A stretch of DNA of 10,686 nucleotides from CAZPAV01 sp964584755. GTDB lineage: Bacteria; Actinomycetota; Acidimicrobiia; Spongiisociales; UBA5794. The stretch lies in NCBI GenBank assembly GCA_964584755.1, contig CAZPAV010000066.1:1-10686 (forward strand), written 5' to 3'. Positions 1 through 7,181 of the stretch are shown piece by piece. The notes beneath the pieces are model-generated. The model was given only the letters and a program-made list of their open reading frames with translations. It did not search any database and was not told the origin of the DNA. A program made the position numbers and the translations under genes. The stretch's first letter is position 1; every line of letters begins with the position of its first letter.

Positions 1-32
1 ACATACGTCTCTCGATATTCTCATTTTTTTTT
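1..32. other. Unassigned non-genomic lead sequence with T9 tract
   Basis: This AT-rich stretch is unlike everything after position 98 and ends in nine consecutive T (24-32), immediately before the first base that aligns to the Illumina P7 sequence. I see no gene or motif in it. Its position outside the adapter suggests library or read-end sequence rather than genome. Illumina flow-cell P7 oligos carry a 5' T spacer, which may be a coincidence here. Bases 1-23 are unexplained. Confidence 0.5.
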
Positions 33-97
33 CAGGCCGGAAGCGGCCTACGAGTTGCTCAGGAGTCGCGTGGGCTCGGAGACGTGTATAAGAGACA
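33..97 (+). other. Illumina Nextera P7/i7/Read-2 adapter contamination
   Basis: Bases 33-56 align to the P7 primer with a handful of mismatches and one small compensating indel pair. Bases 57-64 read GCTCAGGA, which is exactly the adapter-strand form of Nextera i7 index N704. Bases 65-97 match the Nextera Read-2 sequence including the Tn5 mosaic end (from 80), with two substitutions (68 T to G, 83 T to C). The three parts occur in the correct order and spacing, so chance is not a reasonable explanation. Most errors change A or T to G or C, as an error-corrected or polished consensus might do. No biological feature should be called across this block, and genomic sequence starts at about 98. 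Confidence 0.95.
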
Positions 98-526
98 TCC
101 CTGGGATGGTTCTCCCTCGCCGTGTTCATCAGCGTCGCCGGAGCCCCCGCGGTCACCGCCCTCGCCGCCACCGACCTGCGGCGCGCCACCATCCCCATGG
201 TCGCCAGCCTGACCGGCTTCGCCGCCGCCGCCGTCGTCTGGGTCGTCGCCGCCCCCCGTCAGGGCACGGCCGCCATCGCCGCCGGGTACGCCCTCGGCAG
301 CCTCATCCAGGTGGCGGCCCCCATCGTCGTCGCCTCCCGCCGCTACCGCCCCCCCTGGTCGGGGATGTGGCTGCGCGCCGTCCTGGCGACCGCGCTCGTC
401 GCCGGCGCCGCGCTCGCCGCCGCGCCGACGCTGCCCCGCGACGCCGCCGTCCTCGTGATCCTCGGCGTCCTCCTCCTCCCCGAGCTGCGGATGCTCCGCG
501 CCGGACTACGCCCCCGCCGCCACTGA
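98..526 (+). CDS. C-terminal fragment of polytopic membrane protein, possibly a polysaccharide flippase
   Basis: The reading frame is open from the adapter junction at 98 to TGA at 524-526, giving 142 visible residues. The 5' end is missing because the sequence breaks at the adapter; a GTG at 122 is internal and should not be taken as the start. About five hydrophobic segments are visible: FSLAVFISVAG, MVASLTGFAAAAVVWVVAA, a GYALGSLIQVAAPIVV segment, LRAVLATALVAGAALAA, and VLVILGVLLLPEL. A short basic tail (LRPRRH) follows. The G-x-AAIAxGYALGSLIQ style helix is like the late helices of Wzx/MATE-type oligosaccharide exporters, and the neighbouring glycosyltransferases fit that. The family call rests on pattern and context only. 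The last 21 nt overlap the 3' end of the opposing glycosyltransferase gene. Confidence 0.55.
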   Translation, partial: SLGWFSLAVFISVAGAPAVTALAATDLRRATIPMVASLTGFAAAAVVWVVAAPRQGTAAIAAGYALGSLIQVAAPIVVASRRYRPPWSGMWLRAVLATALVAGAALAAAPTLPRDAAVLVILGVLLLPELRMLRAGLRPRRH

Positions 527-1537
527 CCGCAGCCGCTCCAGCGCCGTCGCGGCGAACCCGTCCGCGGAGAACGCCTCCGCCCGGGCCCGGGCCGCGGCGA
601 CCGTCGCCGCCGGCAGCGGCGCCGCCAACCGGGGACGCAGCGCCGCGGCGAGCGCCTCCGCATCCCCGGGGGGGACCACCGTCCCGCACGCCGCATCGGG
701 GACCTGCGCCAGCCCGCCGACGTCCCCCACCACCACCGGGGTTCCCGACGCCAGCGCCTCCACCGCCGCCTGCCCGAAGGCGTCCCGCCGGGACGGCAGG
801 GCCAGCACCCGGGCGGTGCGGTACAACTCCGGGAGGGCCTCCGGCGGCACCGGCCCCACCCACTCGAGACGCCCGGCGATGCCGGCCTTGGAGGCGGCCT
901 CCTCCAAGGCGGGGCGCAGCGGACCCTCCCCCACCATGCGGCAGCGCCACGGCAGGTCCCCGAGCCGGCCCAGCGCGGCGAGCAGCACGTCGGGACCCTT
1001 GTGGAGGGCGAGGTTCCCCACGAAGAGGACGATCGGGTCCCGGCCCGGCCCACCCGGGGTGAACCGGGTGAGATCCACCCCCACCGGGAGGACCGCCACC
1101 GTGAGCTCGCCGAACGCCGCGGCGAGACGCCGTCGCGTGTCCGGGGCGTTCGTGTGCATCTCCGCGGCGTGCCGCACCGCCGCCGCCACCGCCGCCCCGA
1201 GACGCCCCCCGCCACCGTCGGCGTCCGACCCGTGGGCGTACAGCACGTAGGGACACCCCGCCACCCGCGCCGCGAGACGCGCCACGATCGCGGTGGGAAC
1301 CAGGTAGTGACCCTCGACGACGTCGGGACGCTCCCGTCGCGCCGCCCGGACCGCTCGCAGTGTCAGACCGCCGTACTTGACGAGGTTCCGCCCCGCCCCG
1401 GTCCGCGGATCGTCGTTGGCGACGACCCGCACCGTGGCGCCGAGCCGGCGGTACGCCGCCACCCGCTCCGCCACGAACGTGCCGAAGTACGGCTTCCGCG
1501 GCCCGGGCCACATGTTCGAGACGACGAGGATCCTCAC
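506..1537 (-). CDS. GT4 family glycosyltransferase, TuaC-like
   Basis: This 343-residue protein should transfer a sugar from a nucleotide-sugar donor to a lipid or glycan acceptor at the cytoplasmic side of the membrane. The N-terminal GT-B half opens with RILVVSNMWPGPRKPYFGTFV (residues 2-22), the SNMxP...yxGxFV pattern of teichuronic-acid-type TuaC enzymes, followed by GHYLVPTA and YAHGSD. The C-terminal half has the GT4 hallmarks PVGVDLTRF, LFVGNLALHKGPDVLLAAL, VGEGPLR and DAFGQAAVEALASGTPVV. The usual E-x7-E reads D-x7-E here. The frame stays open well upstream, but homology begins at the GTG at 1537-1535, which I take as the start; no good ribosome binding site precedes it, so it may be leaderless. 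The gene is divergent from the membrane operon at 1703 and tail to tail with the fragment at 98-526. The acceptor cannot be read from sequence. A role as sulfoquinovosyl transferase, also a GT4 activity, is possible but unsupported. Confidence 0.88.
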   Translation of the reverse strand: MRILVVSNMWPGPRKPYFGTFVAERVAAYRRLGATVRVVANDDPRTGAGRNLVKYGGLTLRAVRAARRERPDVVEGHYLVPTAIVARLAARVAGCPYVLYAHGSDADGGGGRLGAAVAAAVRHAAEMHTNAPDTRRRLAAAFGELTVAVLPVGVDLTRFTPGGPGRDPIVLFVGNLALHKGPDVLLAALGRLGDLPWRCRMVGEGPLRPALEEAASKAGIAGRLEWVGPVPPEALPELYRTARVLALPSRRDAFGQAAVEALASGTPVVVGDVGGLAQVPDAACGTVVPPGDAEALAAALRPRLAAPLPAATVAAARARAEAFSADGFAATALERLRSVAAGA

Positions 1538-1702
1538 GGTCGTCGCGCCGTGCGGAAACCGGGCCGGGTCGTCGCGAAGCGCCGCCGGATGGGGACGGGA
1601 AGACGAGCCATGGGGCGCGGATGGTACCCGACGGCGGCACCGACTCCCGGGCCCGGCGCGGTATCGTCTCGCCGTCGCCCCCGAGGGATCGAACACACGG
1701 GC
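1538..1702. promoter_or_regulatory. Divergent intergenic region between GT4 gene and membrane operon
   Basis: These 165 bp separate two divergent starts, so promoters for both directions should lie here. The only -10-like element I can point to for the plus-strand operon is TATCGT at 1662-1667, about 35 nt before the ATG; no convincing -35 element sits 17 nt upstream of it. A GAGGGA at 1683-1688 is purine-rich but about 14 nt from the ATG, which is far for a ribosome binding site. I see no operator-like inverted repeat. Confidence 0.3.
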
Positions 1703-2635
1703 ATGCAGCAGCGGCTCCTTCGCGTCGTCAACCTCCTCGTCGCCGCCGGCCTCGGCGCCGCGGTGGTCGTCACCTCCCGTCCCTGGGAGGTGTGGCGGCT
1801 CGACGCCGGTTTCCTCGGCGCCTTCGCCGTCGCCCTCCTCCTCGACCTCGCGCTCGTCGTCGTGTGGTCGCACCGCCACGCCCTCGTCCTCGCCGCGGTC
1901 GGCTCGGTCATCGCCCCCCGCCGTCTCCGCTGGCTCGTCACGTTCTCCAACACCGCCAACAACCTCACCCCGGCCGCCTCCGGCGAGGTGGGACGGGCCT
2001 GGTTCCTCAACCGCCGCTTCGGCGTCCCCGTGGAGCAGGCCGGCGCCGCCATCGTCTTCGAACGGGTGTTCATGTTCGGCCTCATGGCCGTCACCGCCCT
2101 CACCGCCGGGCTCCTCGCCACCGGCGCGACCCTACCGGCCGGTGTGGCCGTCCTCGGCGTCGCCGGCTACCTCCTCGCCGTCCCCGCCGTCCTCCGTCCC
2201 CTGGCCCGCCGCCGCCACGCCGCCTCCCCGGGTGGGGGACGCATCCGCCGCCTCGTCGCCGGCATTCTCACCGGCGGGCTCCGGCTCTGGAGCGACCACG
2301 CCGTCGCGGTGAAGACCGCCGCCTGGAGCGTCCTGGCGTTCGGCGCCCAAGCCCTCGTCTTCCTCCTGGCCGCCTCCGTCAGCGGACTCGACCTCGGCGC
2401 CGCCGAGGTGTGGGCCCTCGTCGGCGGCGCCACCACCGTCGGGGTCCTCTCCGCGTTGCCTTTCGGCCTCGGGGCCGCCGAGCTGTCGGCGGTGGGCATC
2501 GGGGTCCTCCTCGGGCTCCCCCGTCAGGAGGTCGCCTCCGCCTTCGTCCTCTACCGGATCTTCTTCACCTTCCCCCTCGCCCTCGCCGGCAGCGTCGCCT
2601 ACGCCCGGCTCACCGGAACGGCGCAGCACCCGTGA
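1703..2635 (+). CDS. Lysylphosphatidylglycerol synthase TM-region (UPF0104/AglD-like) membrane protein
   Basis: A 310-residue integral membrane protein of the UPF0104 / MprF-flippase-like superfamily. Such proteins are found with lipid-linked sugar pathways and are thought to act in lipid or glycolipid translocation or transfer. About seven to eight hydrophobic segments are visible. Two conserved blocks identify it: NTANNLTPAASGEVGRAWFL (83-102) followed by EQAGAAIVFERVFMFGL (111-127), and the late block LPFGLGAAELSAVGIGVLLG (252-271) with the arginine of FVLYRIFF (285). The aminoacyl-transferase domain of full MprF is absent. The ATG at 1703 starts at the first hydrophobic stretch; upstream in-frame codons show no homology. 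The stop overlaps the GTG of the next gene by 4 nt, so the two are probably translationally coupled. The substrate is unknown. Confidence 0.85.
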   Translation: MQQRLLRVVNLLVAAGLGAAVVVTSRPWEVWRLDAGFLGAFAVALLLDLALVVVWSHRHALVLAAVGSVIAPRRLRWLVTFSNTANNLTPAASGEVGRAWFLNRRFGVPVEQAGAAIVFERVFMFGLMAVTALTAGLLATGATLPAGVAVLGVAGYLLAVPAVLRPLARRRHAASPGGGRIRRLVAGILTGGLRLWSDHAVAVKTAAWSVLAFGAQALVFLLAASVSGLDLGAAEVWALVGGATTVGVLSALPFGLGAAELSAVGIGVLLGLPRQEVASAFVLYRIFFTFPLALAGSVAYARLTGTAQHP

Positions 2636-4545
2636 CCCGTTTCCTCCTCGGGCTCGCCGGCGTCGTCCTGTGGACGATCCCCGCCGGCGCCGCCATCGCC
2701 CGGGTGGCGGGGCGTCGCGACCCGGCGGCGGCCCGCACCCTCGAGGACCGGCTCTTCCTCACCGGCACCGCCGGCCTCTCCCTCCTCGTGCTCGCCGCGC
2801 AGCTCCTCGGCCGCCTCGGCCTCATCGACGCCCCCGTGGCGTGGGGCGGCGGGATCGCCGTCGCCTCCCTCTCCGGTATCGTCCTCCTCGCCACCCGAGG
2901 TCGCGCCGCCCCCCGGACCGCCCGCCGGGAGCTCCTCGTCGTCGTCGGGTGGCTGCTCGGGACCACCCTCGTCGTCCTCCTCCCCTTCCTGGCGCTCATC
3001 GCCGCCCGGCCCGATTCCTTCCCCGCCCCCACCCCGTGGTACTACTGGTCGCTGGCCCGCCAGACCGCCCACCTCGGCACCCTCCCCGCCACCACCGTCG
3101 AATGGGGCACGGTCGTGCCGTTCCTCTCCGACTACCCCGGGTTCACCGCCATGACCGCCCTCGTCGCCCACCTCACCGGCACCATCGACCACCTCCACGG
3201 CGCCCAGGTCGTCCGCGCCCTCGCCCCCGCCGGAACCGCCCTCGGCATGTACGCCCTCGCCCGGACCTGGGGATCCCGCCAGCCCGCCGCCCTGGCGGCG
3301 GCGGTGACCCTCGCCGCCACCACCGTGTTCTCCACGAAACTCAGCTCGTACCGACCGGAGGCGTTCGGGTACGCCCTCATGTTCCTCGTGCCCGCCCTGA
3401 CGAAACGCCACCTCGACACCGGAGGTCGCGGCCCTCTCGTGGTCGCCGCCTTGGGCTTCGCCGCCCTGGCGCAACTCCACGGCCTGACGTGGACCGTCGC
3501 CGCCATCCTCGCCATCGCGACCCTCCTCGCCGCGCCGGCGGTCGCCGGCCGCGCCGCACGGCGGCGCAGCCTCCGCACCGTCGCCGTCGCGGCCCTCGTC
3601 CTCGGCGTCGCCTGGGCGGGAACCAGCCTCCTCCTCTCCGGACGGATCTCCGACGCCGGCAAGCTGCAGACCGCTCCGGCCATCGCCGCCGACGGCACCG
3701 ACCCCACCTGGGTGTTCGCCTCCTTCGGCACCGCCCTCGAAGGCACCCCGCCCCCCACCTCCAGTGCCCTGCTGCGCAGCTCCCTCGGGAAGGGATTCAC
3801 CGGCGAACCGGGGCCCGTCGCCGTCGCGGTGGTGGTGCTCGCCGCAGCGGCGCTCGCCGTCGTCGCCGCTCGCCGCGACCGCGGGTACCTCGTCTTCCTC
3901 CTCCTCTGCCTCCTCGGCCTCGCCCTCGTCAGCGTCCTCTTCGCCCTCGGCTGGTCCACCTACGTGCCGCGCCGCACCGGCACGGGACGGATCCTCCAAC
4001 TCGCCATCCTCCTCGTCCCCCTCACTCTCGCCGTCGGGGCGTCACGCCTCCCCTGGCGGCGCATCCGCCGCGGCGCCATCGCCGGCGTCGTCCTCGTCTC
4101 CCTGGCGCTGTGGGGACGCGCCGTCCCGGTGACCCGACGCGTCACCGGGAACCAGCAACCCCCCGCCAACGTCCTCACCTTCGAGCGCAACACCCCGCTC
4201 GCGCCCGGCATCGCCCTCGCCAACGCCTACACCGAGGGGTATCTGCCGGTGGTCTTCGGCGTCCCCGGTCTCCTCGACGGCCGGGCCCCGTACACCGAGG
4301 CGTCGCTGCTCACCCGGGCGAACACCCTTCGCGCCGACGCCCGGGCCTTCTTCGCCGACCCGCTCGGCCACCCCTTCGACTTCGCCGCCTACGACGTCCG
4401 CTACGTCATCGTCGGGAAGGGCGTCTGGGCCCTGGGAACCTCCCGCTGGTTCCCCGCCGACGAGGACACCCTCGCCGGCCTCCCCGCCCTGCGCCTCCTC
4501 GCCCGGGGACCCCGCTACGACGTCTACGAGGTCCGCGACCGGTGA
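2632..4545 (+). CDS. Large polytopic membrane protein, GT-C glycosyltransferase-like
   Basis: A 637-residue protein with roughly a dozen hydrophobic segments. It starts at the GTG at 2632, which overlaps the previous TGA (GTGA). Residues 136-175 form a long extracytoplasmic loop with WYYWSLARQTAHLGTLPATT, then EWGTVVPFLSDYPG. The acidic residues E158 and D167 sit where GT-C enzymes carry their catalytic acidic residues. Other marks are SSYRPEAFGYAL (238-249) and QLHGLTW (281-287). After the last helix, a periplasmic-type tail of about 120 residues contains GVPGLLDGRAPYTEASLL and VRYVIVGKG, as in other large actinobacterial GT-C-like proteins that I recall only as uncharacterised. GT-C enzymes take sugars from polyprenyl-phosphate donors on the outer face of the membrane. 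Fold and context support that role here, but no specific donor or acceptor can be named. Confidence 0.7.
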   Translation: MTRFLLGLAGVVLWTIPAGAAIARVAGRRDPAAARTLEDRLFLTGTAGLSLLVLAAQLLGRLGLIDAPVAWGGGIAVASLSGIVLLATRGRAAPRTARRELLVVVGWLLGTTLVVLLPFLALIAARPDSFPAPTPWYYWSLARQTAHLGTLPATTVEWGTVVPFLSDYPGFTAMTALVAHLTGTIDHLHGAQVVRALAPAGTALGMYALARTWGSRQPAALAAAVTLAATTVFSTKLSSYRPEAFGYALMFLVPALTKRHLDTGGRGPLVVAALGFAALAQLHGLTWTVAAILAIATLLAAPAVAGRAARRRSLRTVAVAALVLGVAWAGTSLLLSGRISDAGKLQTAPAIAADGTDPTWVFASFGTALEGTPPPTSSALLRSSLGKGFTGEPGPVAVAVVVLAAAALAVVAARRDRGYLVFLLLCLLGLALVSVLFALGWSTYVPRRTGTGRILQLAILLVPLTLAVGASRLPWRRIRRGAIAGVVLVSLALWGRAVPVTRRVTGNQQPPANVLTFERNTPLAPGIALANAYTEGYLPVVFGVPGLLDGRAPYTEASLLTRANTLRADARAFFADPLGHPFDFAAYDVRYVIVGKGVWALGTSRWFPADEDTLAGLPALRLLARGPRYDVYEVRDR

Positions 4546-6416
4546 GTCGGGGCGGTGCCACCGGTGACGCTCCCCCTCGCCGGACGCGACGCGCCCCCCT
4601 GGCGGCGGCCCTCACGGTCCTCGCCGCCGTCGCCGTCGCCTTCCAGGGCGCGGCGGGACGCATCACCCCCTGGATGGACGGGGACCTGCAGTACCACCGG
4701 GCCGTCGCCCTCACCATGACCCGGGGCGTCCCGTTCGGCGAAGGCCCCTACGCCGGCCTCCCCTCCTACCTGGCGGGGACGTATCACGTCGCGCTCGCCG
4801 CGGTCGCTCGGGCCGGCCTCACCCCCGACGTCGTCCTCAGCGTCGTCTCCTGGTTCGAACCGGCGCTGTGGATCGCCGCCGCCGCCTTCCTCGCCGCCGG
4901 CCTGTGGCGGCGCACCGGCACCCGCCTCGCCTTCGTCCTCCTACTGCTGACCGCGGCCGGTCCGGTCACCGCCGGGGATCGCATCTGGGTGGACGCGCTC
5001 ACCCTCGCCGGCCACGTCTTCTGGCCGCTGTACCCCCGGGACGTCGCCGTCCTGCTGCTCCTCGTCGCCCTCGGCCTGGCGATACGCGACCTGCCGGTGC
5101 CCGCCGGCCTCGCCGCCGGTCTCGCCGTCACCGTCCATCCCCAGATCGGGGCCGTCGCCGTGGCCTGGACGGCGGCGACGCTCGCCCTCGCCGCCGCTAC
5201 GGGGCGGCGCCGCCGGCTCCTGGCGATGCTCACCGTCGCCGTGGCGTTCTCGTCGTGGTTCTGGGCGCCCCGCCTCCTCTGGACCCTCCGCTACGACGGC
5301 ATCCACCTCACCGACTTCCGCCGCCCCCTCCCCCTCCTCGCCGGCGGCACCTGGCTCGCCGCCGGCCTCCTCCTCCCCGTCGGCGCCGTCGCCCTCGCCG
5401 CCGCCCGCCGCCGCCCCGCGTCCCGCCACGCCCTCGCCTGGCTGGGCGTCCTCCTGCTCCTCGCCGGCGGGGCCGCCGCCACCGGCGCCCCCATCCTCCC
5501 GCTGCGGCGCGTCTTCCTCCTCGCCTCGCTCCCCCTGGCGGTCGGCGCCGCCGACGGCCTCGACCTCCTCCTCGCCGGCCCCGGCCGCCGGCGTCGCCTC
5601 CTCGCCCTCGCCGTCGCCGCGGCGCTGCTCGTCACCTCCGCCCCCATGCTCCTCGCCACCCGGCGGCACCTCGACCGGACCTGGCGGGCCGACCGGTACG
5701 CCACCTTGGAGTACCCGGCCGGCTCGTGGAACCCGCTCCTGGCACGGATCGCCGCGCTTCCCGCCGGGACGACGCTCCTCGCCCCCGAGCGGGACGCCCC
5801 CGTCGTGTGGTACCGCACCGGCGTCCCGGTCCCGTGGCTGAAGCGCCCCGGCTTCGTCAAGACCGGCTTCGACGTGGGACGGGCCACCGGCTGGCCGGAG
5901 CCGGAACGGGAGGCGGAGGTGACCGCGGCGTTCCGGGGAGGTCGGGTCGCCCTGTGCGACCTCGCCCGCCGCCGCCACCTGGGGGCGGTGCTGCTGCGCT
6001 CCGAGCCGGACCTGCTCGGCACCCGCGACTGGGTGCCGGCGGCGGCGCTGCGCCACGGCGACGATCCGGCGTACGCCGACCACAACAAGTACGACGCGCT
6101 GGTCCTCGCGGCCGAGACCCCTCTCCAGGTGCCCTTCGCCGCGCCGGTGACCCGCCTCGACGTGTGGATCCTCACCGGCGGGGCGCAGGTGAGCGTCCGC
6201 CTCGACACCACCGCCGGTCCGCTCCCGCCGGCCACCATCACCCGCGACGGTCTCTCCTGGCGCGTCGCCTTCCGGCCCGGAGACGCCCCGGGCCCGTACC
6301 GTGTCGTCGCCACCGCCCCCATCGAGGTGCTGCGGGTCGTCGGCTACGAGCCCGCCCCCGGCGTCGACGGCCCGGCGACGCTCCTCCCCACCGGCACGCT
6401 CTGCCCCTCCGCGTGA
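4542..6416 (+). CDS. GT-C-like polytopic membrane protein with C-terminal extracytoplasmic domain
   Basis: A 624-residue protein starting at a GTG (4542) that overlaps the previous TGA by 4 nt; a CGAGG about ten bases upstream could serve as ribosome binding site. A basic N-terminus (PPRRTRR) precedes the first helix (about 18-37). The next loop has PWMDGDLQYHRAVALT (43-58), with D46 and D48 forming an acidic pair as in the first loop of GT-C enzymes, then GPYAGLPSYLAGTYH. About eleven to thirteen helices follow to about residue 370. Residues from about 380 to 520 form a soluble segment including VWYRTGVPVPWLKRP. The last 100 or so residues (from DVWILTGGAQVSVRL) look beta-rich, like a small extracytoplasmic sandwich domain, and end GTLCPSA. 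It is not a simple duplicate of the preceding protein. A sugar-transferase role is inferred from fold features and operon position. Confidence 0.68.
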   Translation: MSRGGATGDAPPRRTRRAPLAAALTVLAAVAVAFQGAAGRITPWMDGDLQYHRAVALTMTRGVPFGEGPYAGLPSYLAGTYHVALAAVARAGLTPDVVLSVVSWFEPALWIAAAAFLAAGLWRRTGTRLAFVLLLLTAAGPVTAGDRIWVDALTLAGHVFWPLYPRDVAVLLLLVALGLAIRDLPVPAGLAAGLAVTVHPQIGAVAVAWTAATLALAAATGRRRRLLAMLTVAVAFSSWFWAPRLLWTLRYDGIHLTDFRRPLPLLAGGTWLAAGLLLPVGAVALAAARRRPASRHALAWLGVLLLLAGGAAATGAPILPLRRVFLLASLPLAVGAADGLDLLLAGPGRRRRLLALAVAAALLVTSAPMLLATRRHLDRTWRADRYATLEYPAGSWNPLLARIAALPAGTTLLAPERDAPVVWYRTGVPVPWLKRPGFVKTGFDVGRATGWPEPEREAEVTAAFRGGRVALCDLARRRHLGAVLLRSEPDLLGTRDWVPAAALRHGDDPAYADHNKYDALVLAAETPLQVPFAAPVTRLDVWILTGGAQVSVRLDTTAGPLPPATITRDGLSWRVAFRPGDAPGPYRVVATAPIEVLRVVGYEPAPGVDGPATLLPTGTLCPSA

Positions 6417-6428
6417 GGCCGGTACGCG

Positions 6429-6457
6429 ACCGGGGGGCCGTCTGGCGGCCCCCCGGT
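6429..6457. terminator. Strong GC hairpin between convergent operons
   Basis: A perfect 12-bp stem (ACCGGGGGGCCG at 6429-6440 paired with its complement at 6446-6457) closes a TCTGG loop. It starts 12 nt after the stop of the upstream plus-strand gene and ends 22 nt before the stop of the opposing lipoprotein gene. There is no T tract on either strand, as is common for actinobacterial hairpin terminators. Its symmetrical position suggests it serves both directions. Confidence 0.75.
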
Positions 6458-6479
6458 GACGGACGATGACTGGGGTCGT

Positions 6480-7079
6480 TCAGGGAACGATGGGGAAGCT
6501 GCTTCCCACCACCCCGGTGCAGGTGAAGGTGTCCCCGCCGCCGGGCGTGCCCTCGCCGCTGGTGTCCTCCCACTCGCCGGAGAAGAACAGCACCGAGTAG
6601 ACGTTCCCGGCGCTGGCGCCGCTCCCCACGTTGATGCGGAACTTCACCTGGGCGTTCTTCGTCTCCGAGTTGGCCGCGTACGCCACGCTGTCCGGGGCCC
6701 GGAAGGCAGTCCAGGTCACCCCGGTGACGTCGCTGGCGTTGATCCCGCTGGCGGTACACAGCCGGTTGTTGATGACGTAGTTGCGCAGCGTGTTGTCCTT
6801 CGTCATCGTCTTCGGGCCGTCGAAGTTGGCGTCGTCGTCCCACACCCGCAGGCTCCCGAAGCTCAGCGGATCGGTGCTGCCGAGCGCGATGAGGATGAAC
6901 GGGTACCCGGAGCTGTCGGCGTCGGCGTTGTAGGGCCGCAGGTTGAGGACGGCGTTGATCGACCCTCCCGCGGTCGTCGACTTGCGCGACCAGTAGAAGG
7001 TCCGGAGCGAGAAGCATCCGCTGAGCACCAGCGAGAACGCCATCACCACCGCGACCAGGACCAGATGCTTCTTGCGCAT
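6480..7079 (-). CDS. Small secreted lipoprotein of unknown function
   Basis: A 199-residue protein with a lipoprotein signal peptide: MRKKH, a hydrophobic core (residues 6-19) and the lipobox L-S-G-C with lipidated cysteine C22. The mature part is polar and rich in G, S, T, N and D. It has acidic stretches such as VWDDDANFDGPK and looks like an all-beta extracytoplasmic domain. Two further cysteines, C108 (NNRLCTA) and C187 (DTFTCTG), could form a disulfide. I do not recognise the family. The ATG at 7079 is chosen over an in-frame TTG at 7085 because AGGAAGGGGG lies six bases upstream. It follows the GT2 gene on the same strand after a 102-nt gap, so it may be the last gene of that operon or have its own promoter. 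It could bind or help export a surface glycan, but nothing in the sequence proves this. Confidence 0.8.
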   Translation of the reverse strand: MRKKHLVLVAVVMAFSLVLSGCFSLRTFYWSRKSTTAGGSINAVLNLRPYNADADSSGYPFILIALGSTDPLSFGSLRVWDDDANFDGPKTMTKDNTLRNYVINNRLCTASGINASDVTGVTWTAFRAPDSVAYAANSETKNAQVKFRINVGSGASAGNVYSVLFFSGEWEDTSGEGTPGGGDTFTCTGVVGSSFPIVP

Positions 7080-7085
7080 CGTCAA

Positions 7086-7095
7086 CCCCCTTCCT
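7086..7095 (-). promoter_or_regulatory. Ribosome binding site of the lipoprotein gene
   Basis: AGGAAGGGGG on the minus strand lies six bases before the ATG at 7079. It decides the start in favour of this ATG rather than the TTG at 7085, which would lie directly against it. Confidence 0.7.
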
Positions 7096-7142
7096 GTGCG
7101 CTCACCTTTGAGCCCACCACTCGTACCCTCGACCCTACCACG

Positions 7143-7157
7143 CGGCCTTCGAGGCCG
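7143..7157 (-). terminator. Possible weak hairpin after the GT2 gene
   Basis: A six-base stem (AGGCCT-type arms CGGCCT and AGGCCG) with a TCG loop lies about 25 nt past the GT2 stop. It is short and has no T tract, so in such GC-rich DNA it could be chance. If real, it would partly separate the lipoprotein gene from the upstream operon. Confidence 0.25.
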
Positions 7158-7181
7158 GTGGGTGGCCCCGGTTCGCCCTGG

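Noticed and set aside
55..1062. Long plus-strand frame (335 codons) rich in Arg, Pro and Ala starting in the adapter
   Set aside because: It begins inside adapter sequence, has extreme Arg/Pro composition typical of an off-frame reading of GC-rich DNA, and crosses the real genes at 98-526 and 506-1537.
303..1640. Minus-strand frame of 445 codons over the GT4 gene
   Set aside because: Gly/Arg-rich low-complexity translation without motifs, in a different frame from the recognisable glycosyltransferase.
1538..1879. N-terminal extension of the GT4 protein by up to 114 residues
   Set aside because: The extension is charged low-complexity sequence that overlaps the start of the divergent membrane gene; family homology starts at the GTG at 1537.
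2599..3999. Minus-strand frame of 466 codons opposite the first GT-C-like gene
   Set aside because: The translation is almost only Gly, Glu, Asp and Ala, the mirror of third-position C bias in the real gene; no motif or start signal.
4941..6083. Minus-strand frame of 380 codons opposite the second GT-C-like gene
   Set aside because: Again a Gly/Glu/Ala-rich shadow caused by codon bias; the plus strand has a coherent membrane protein.
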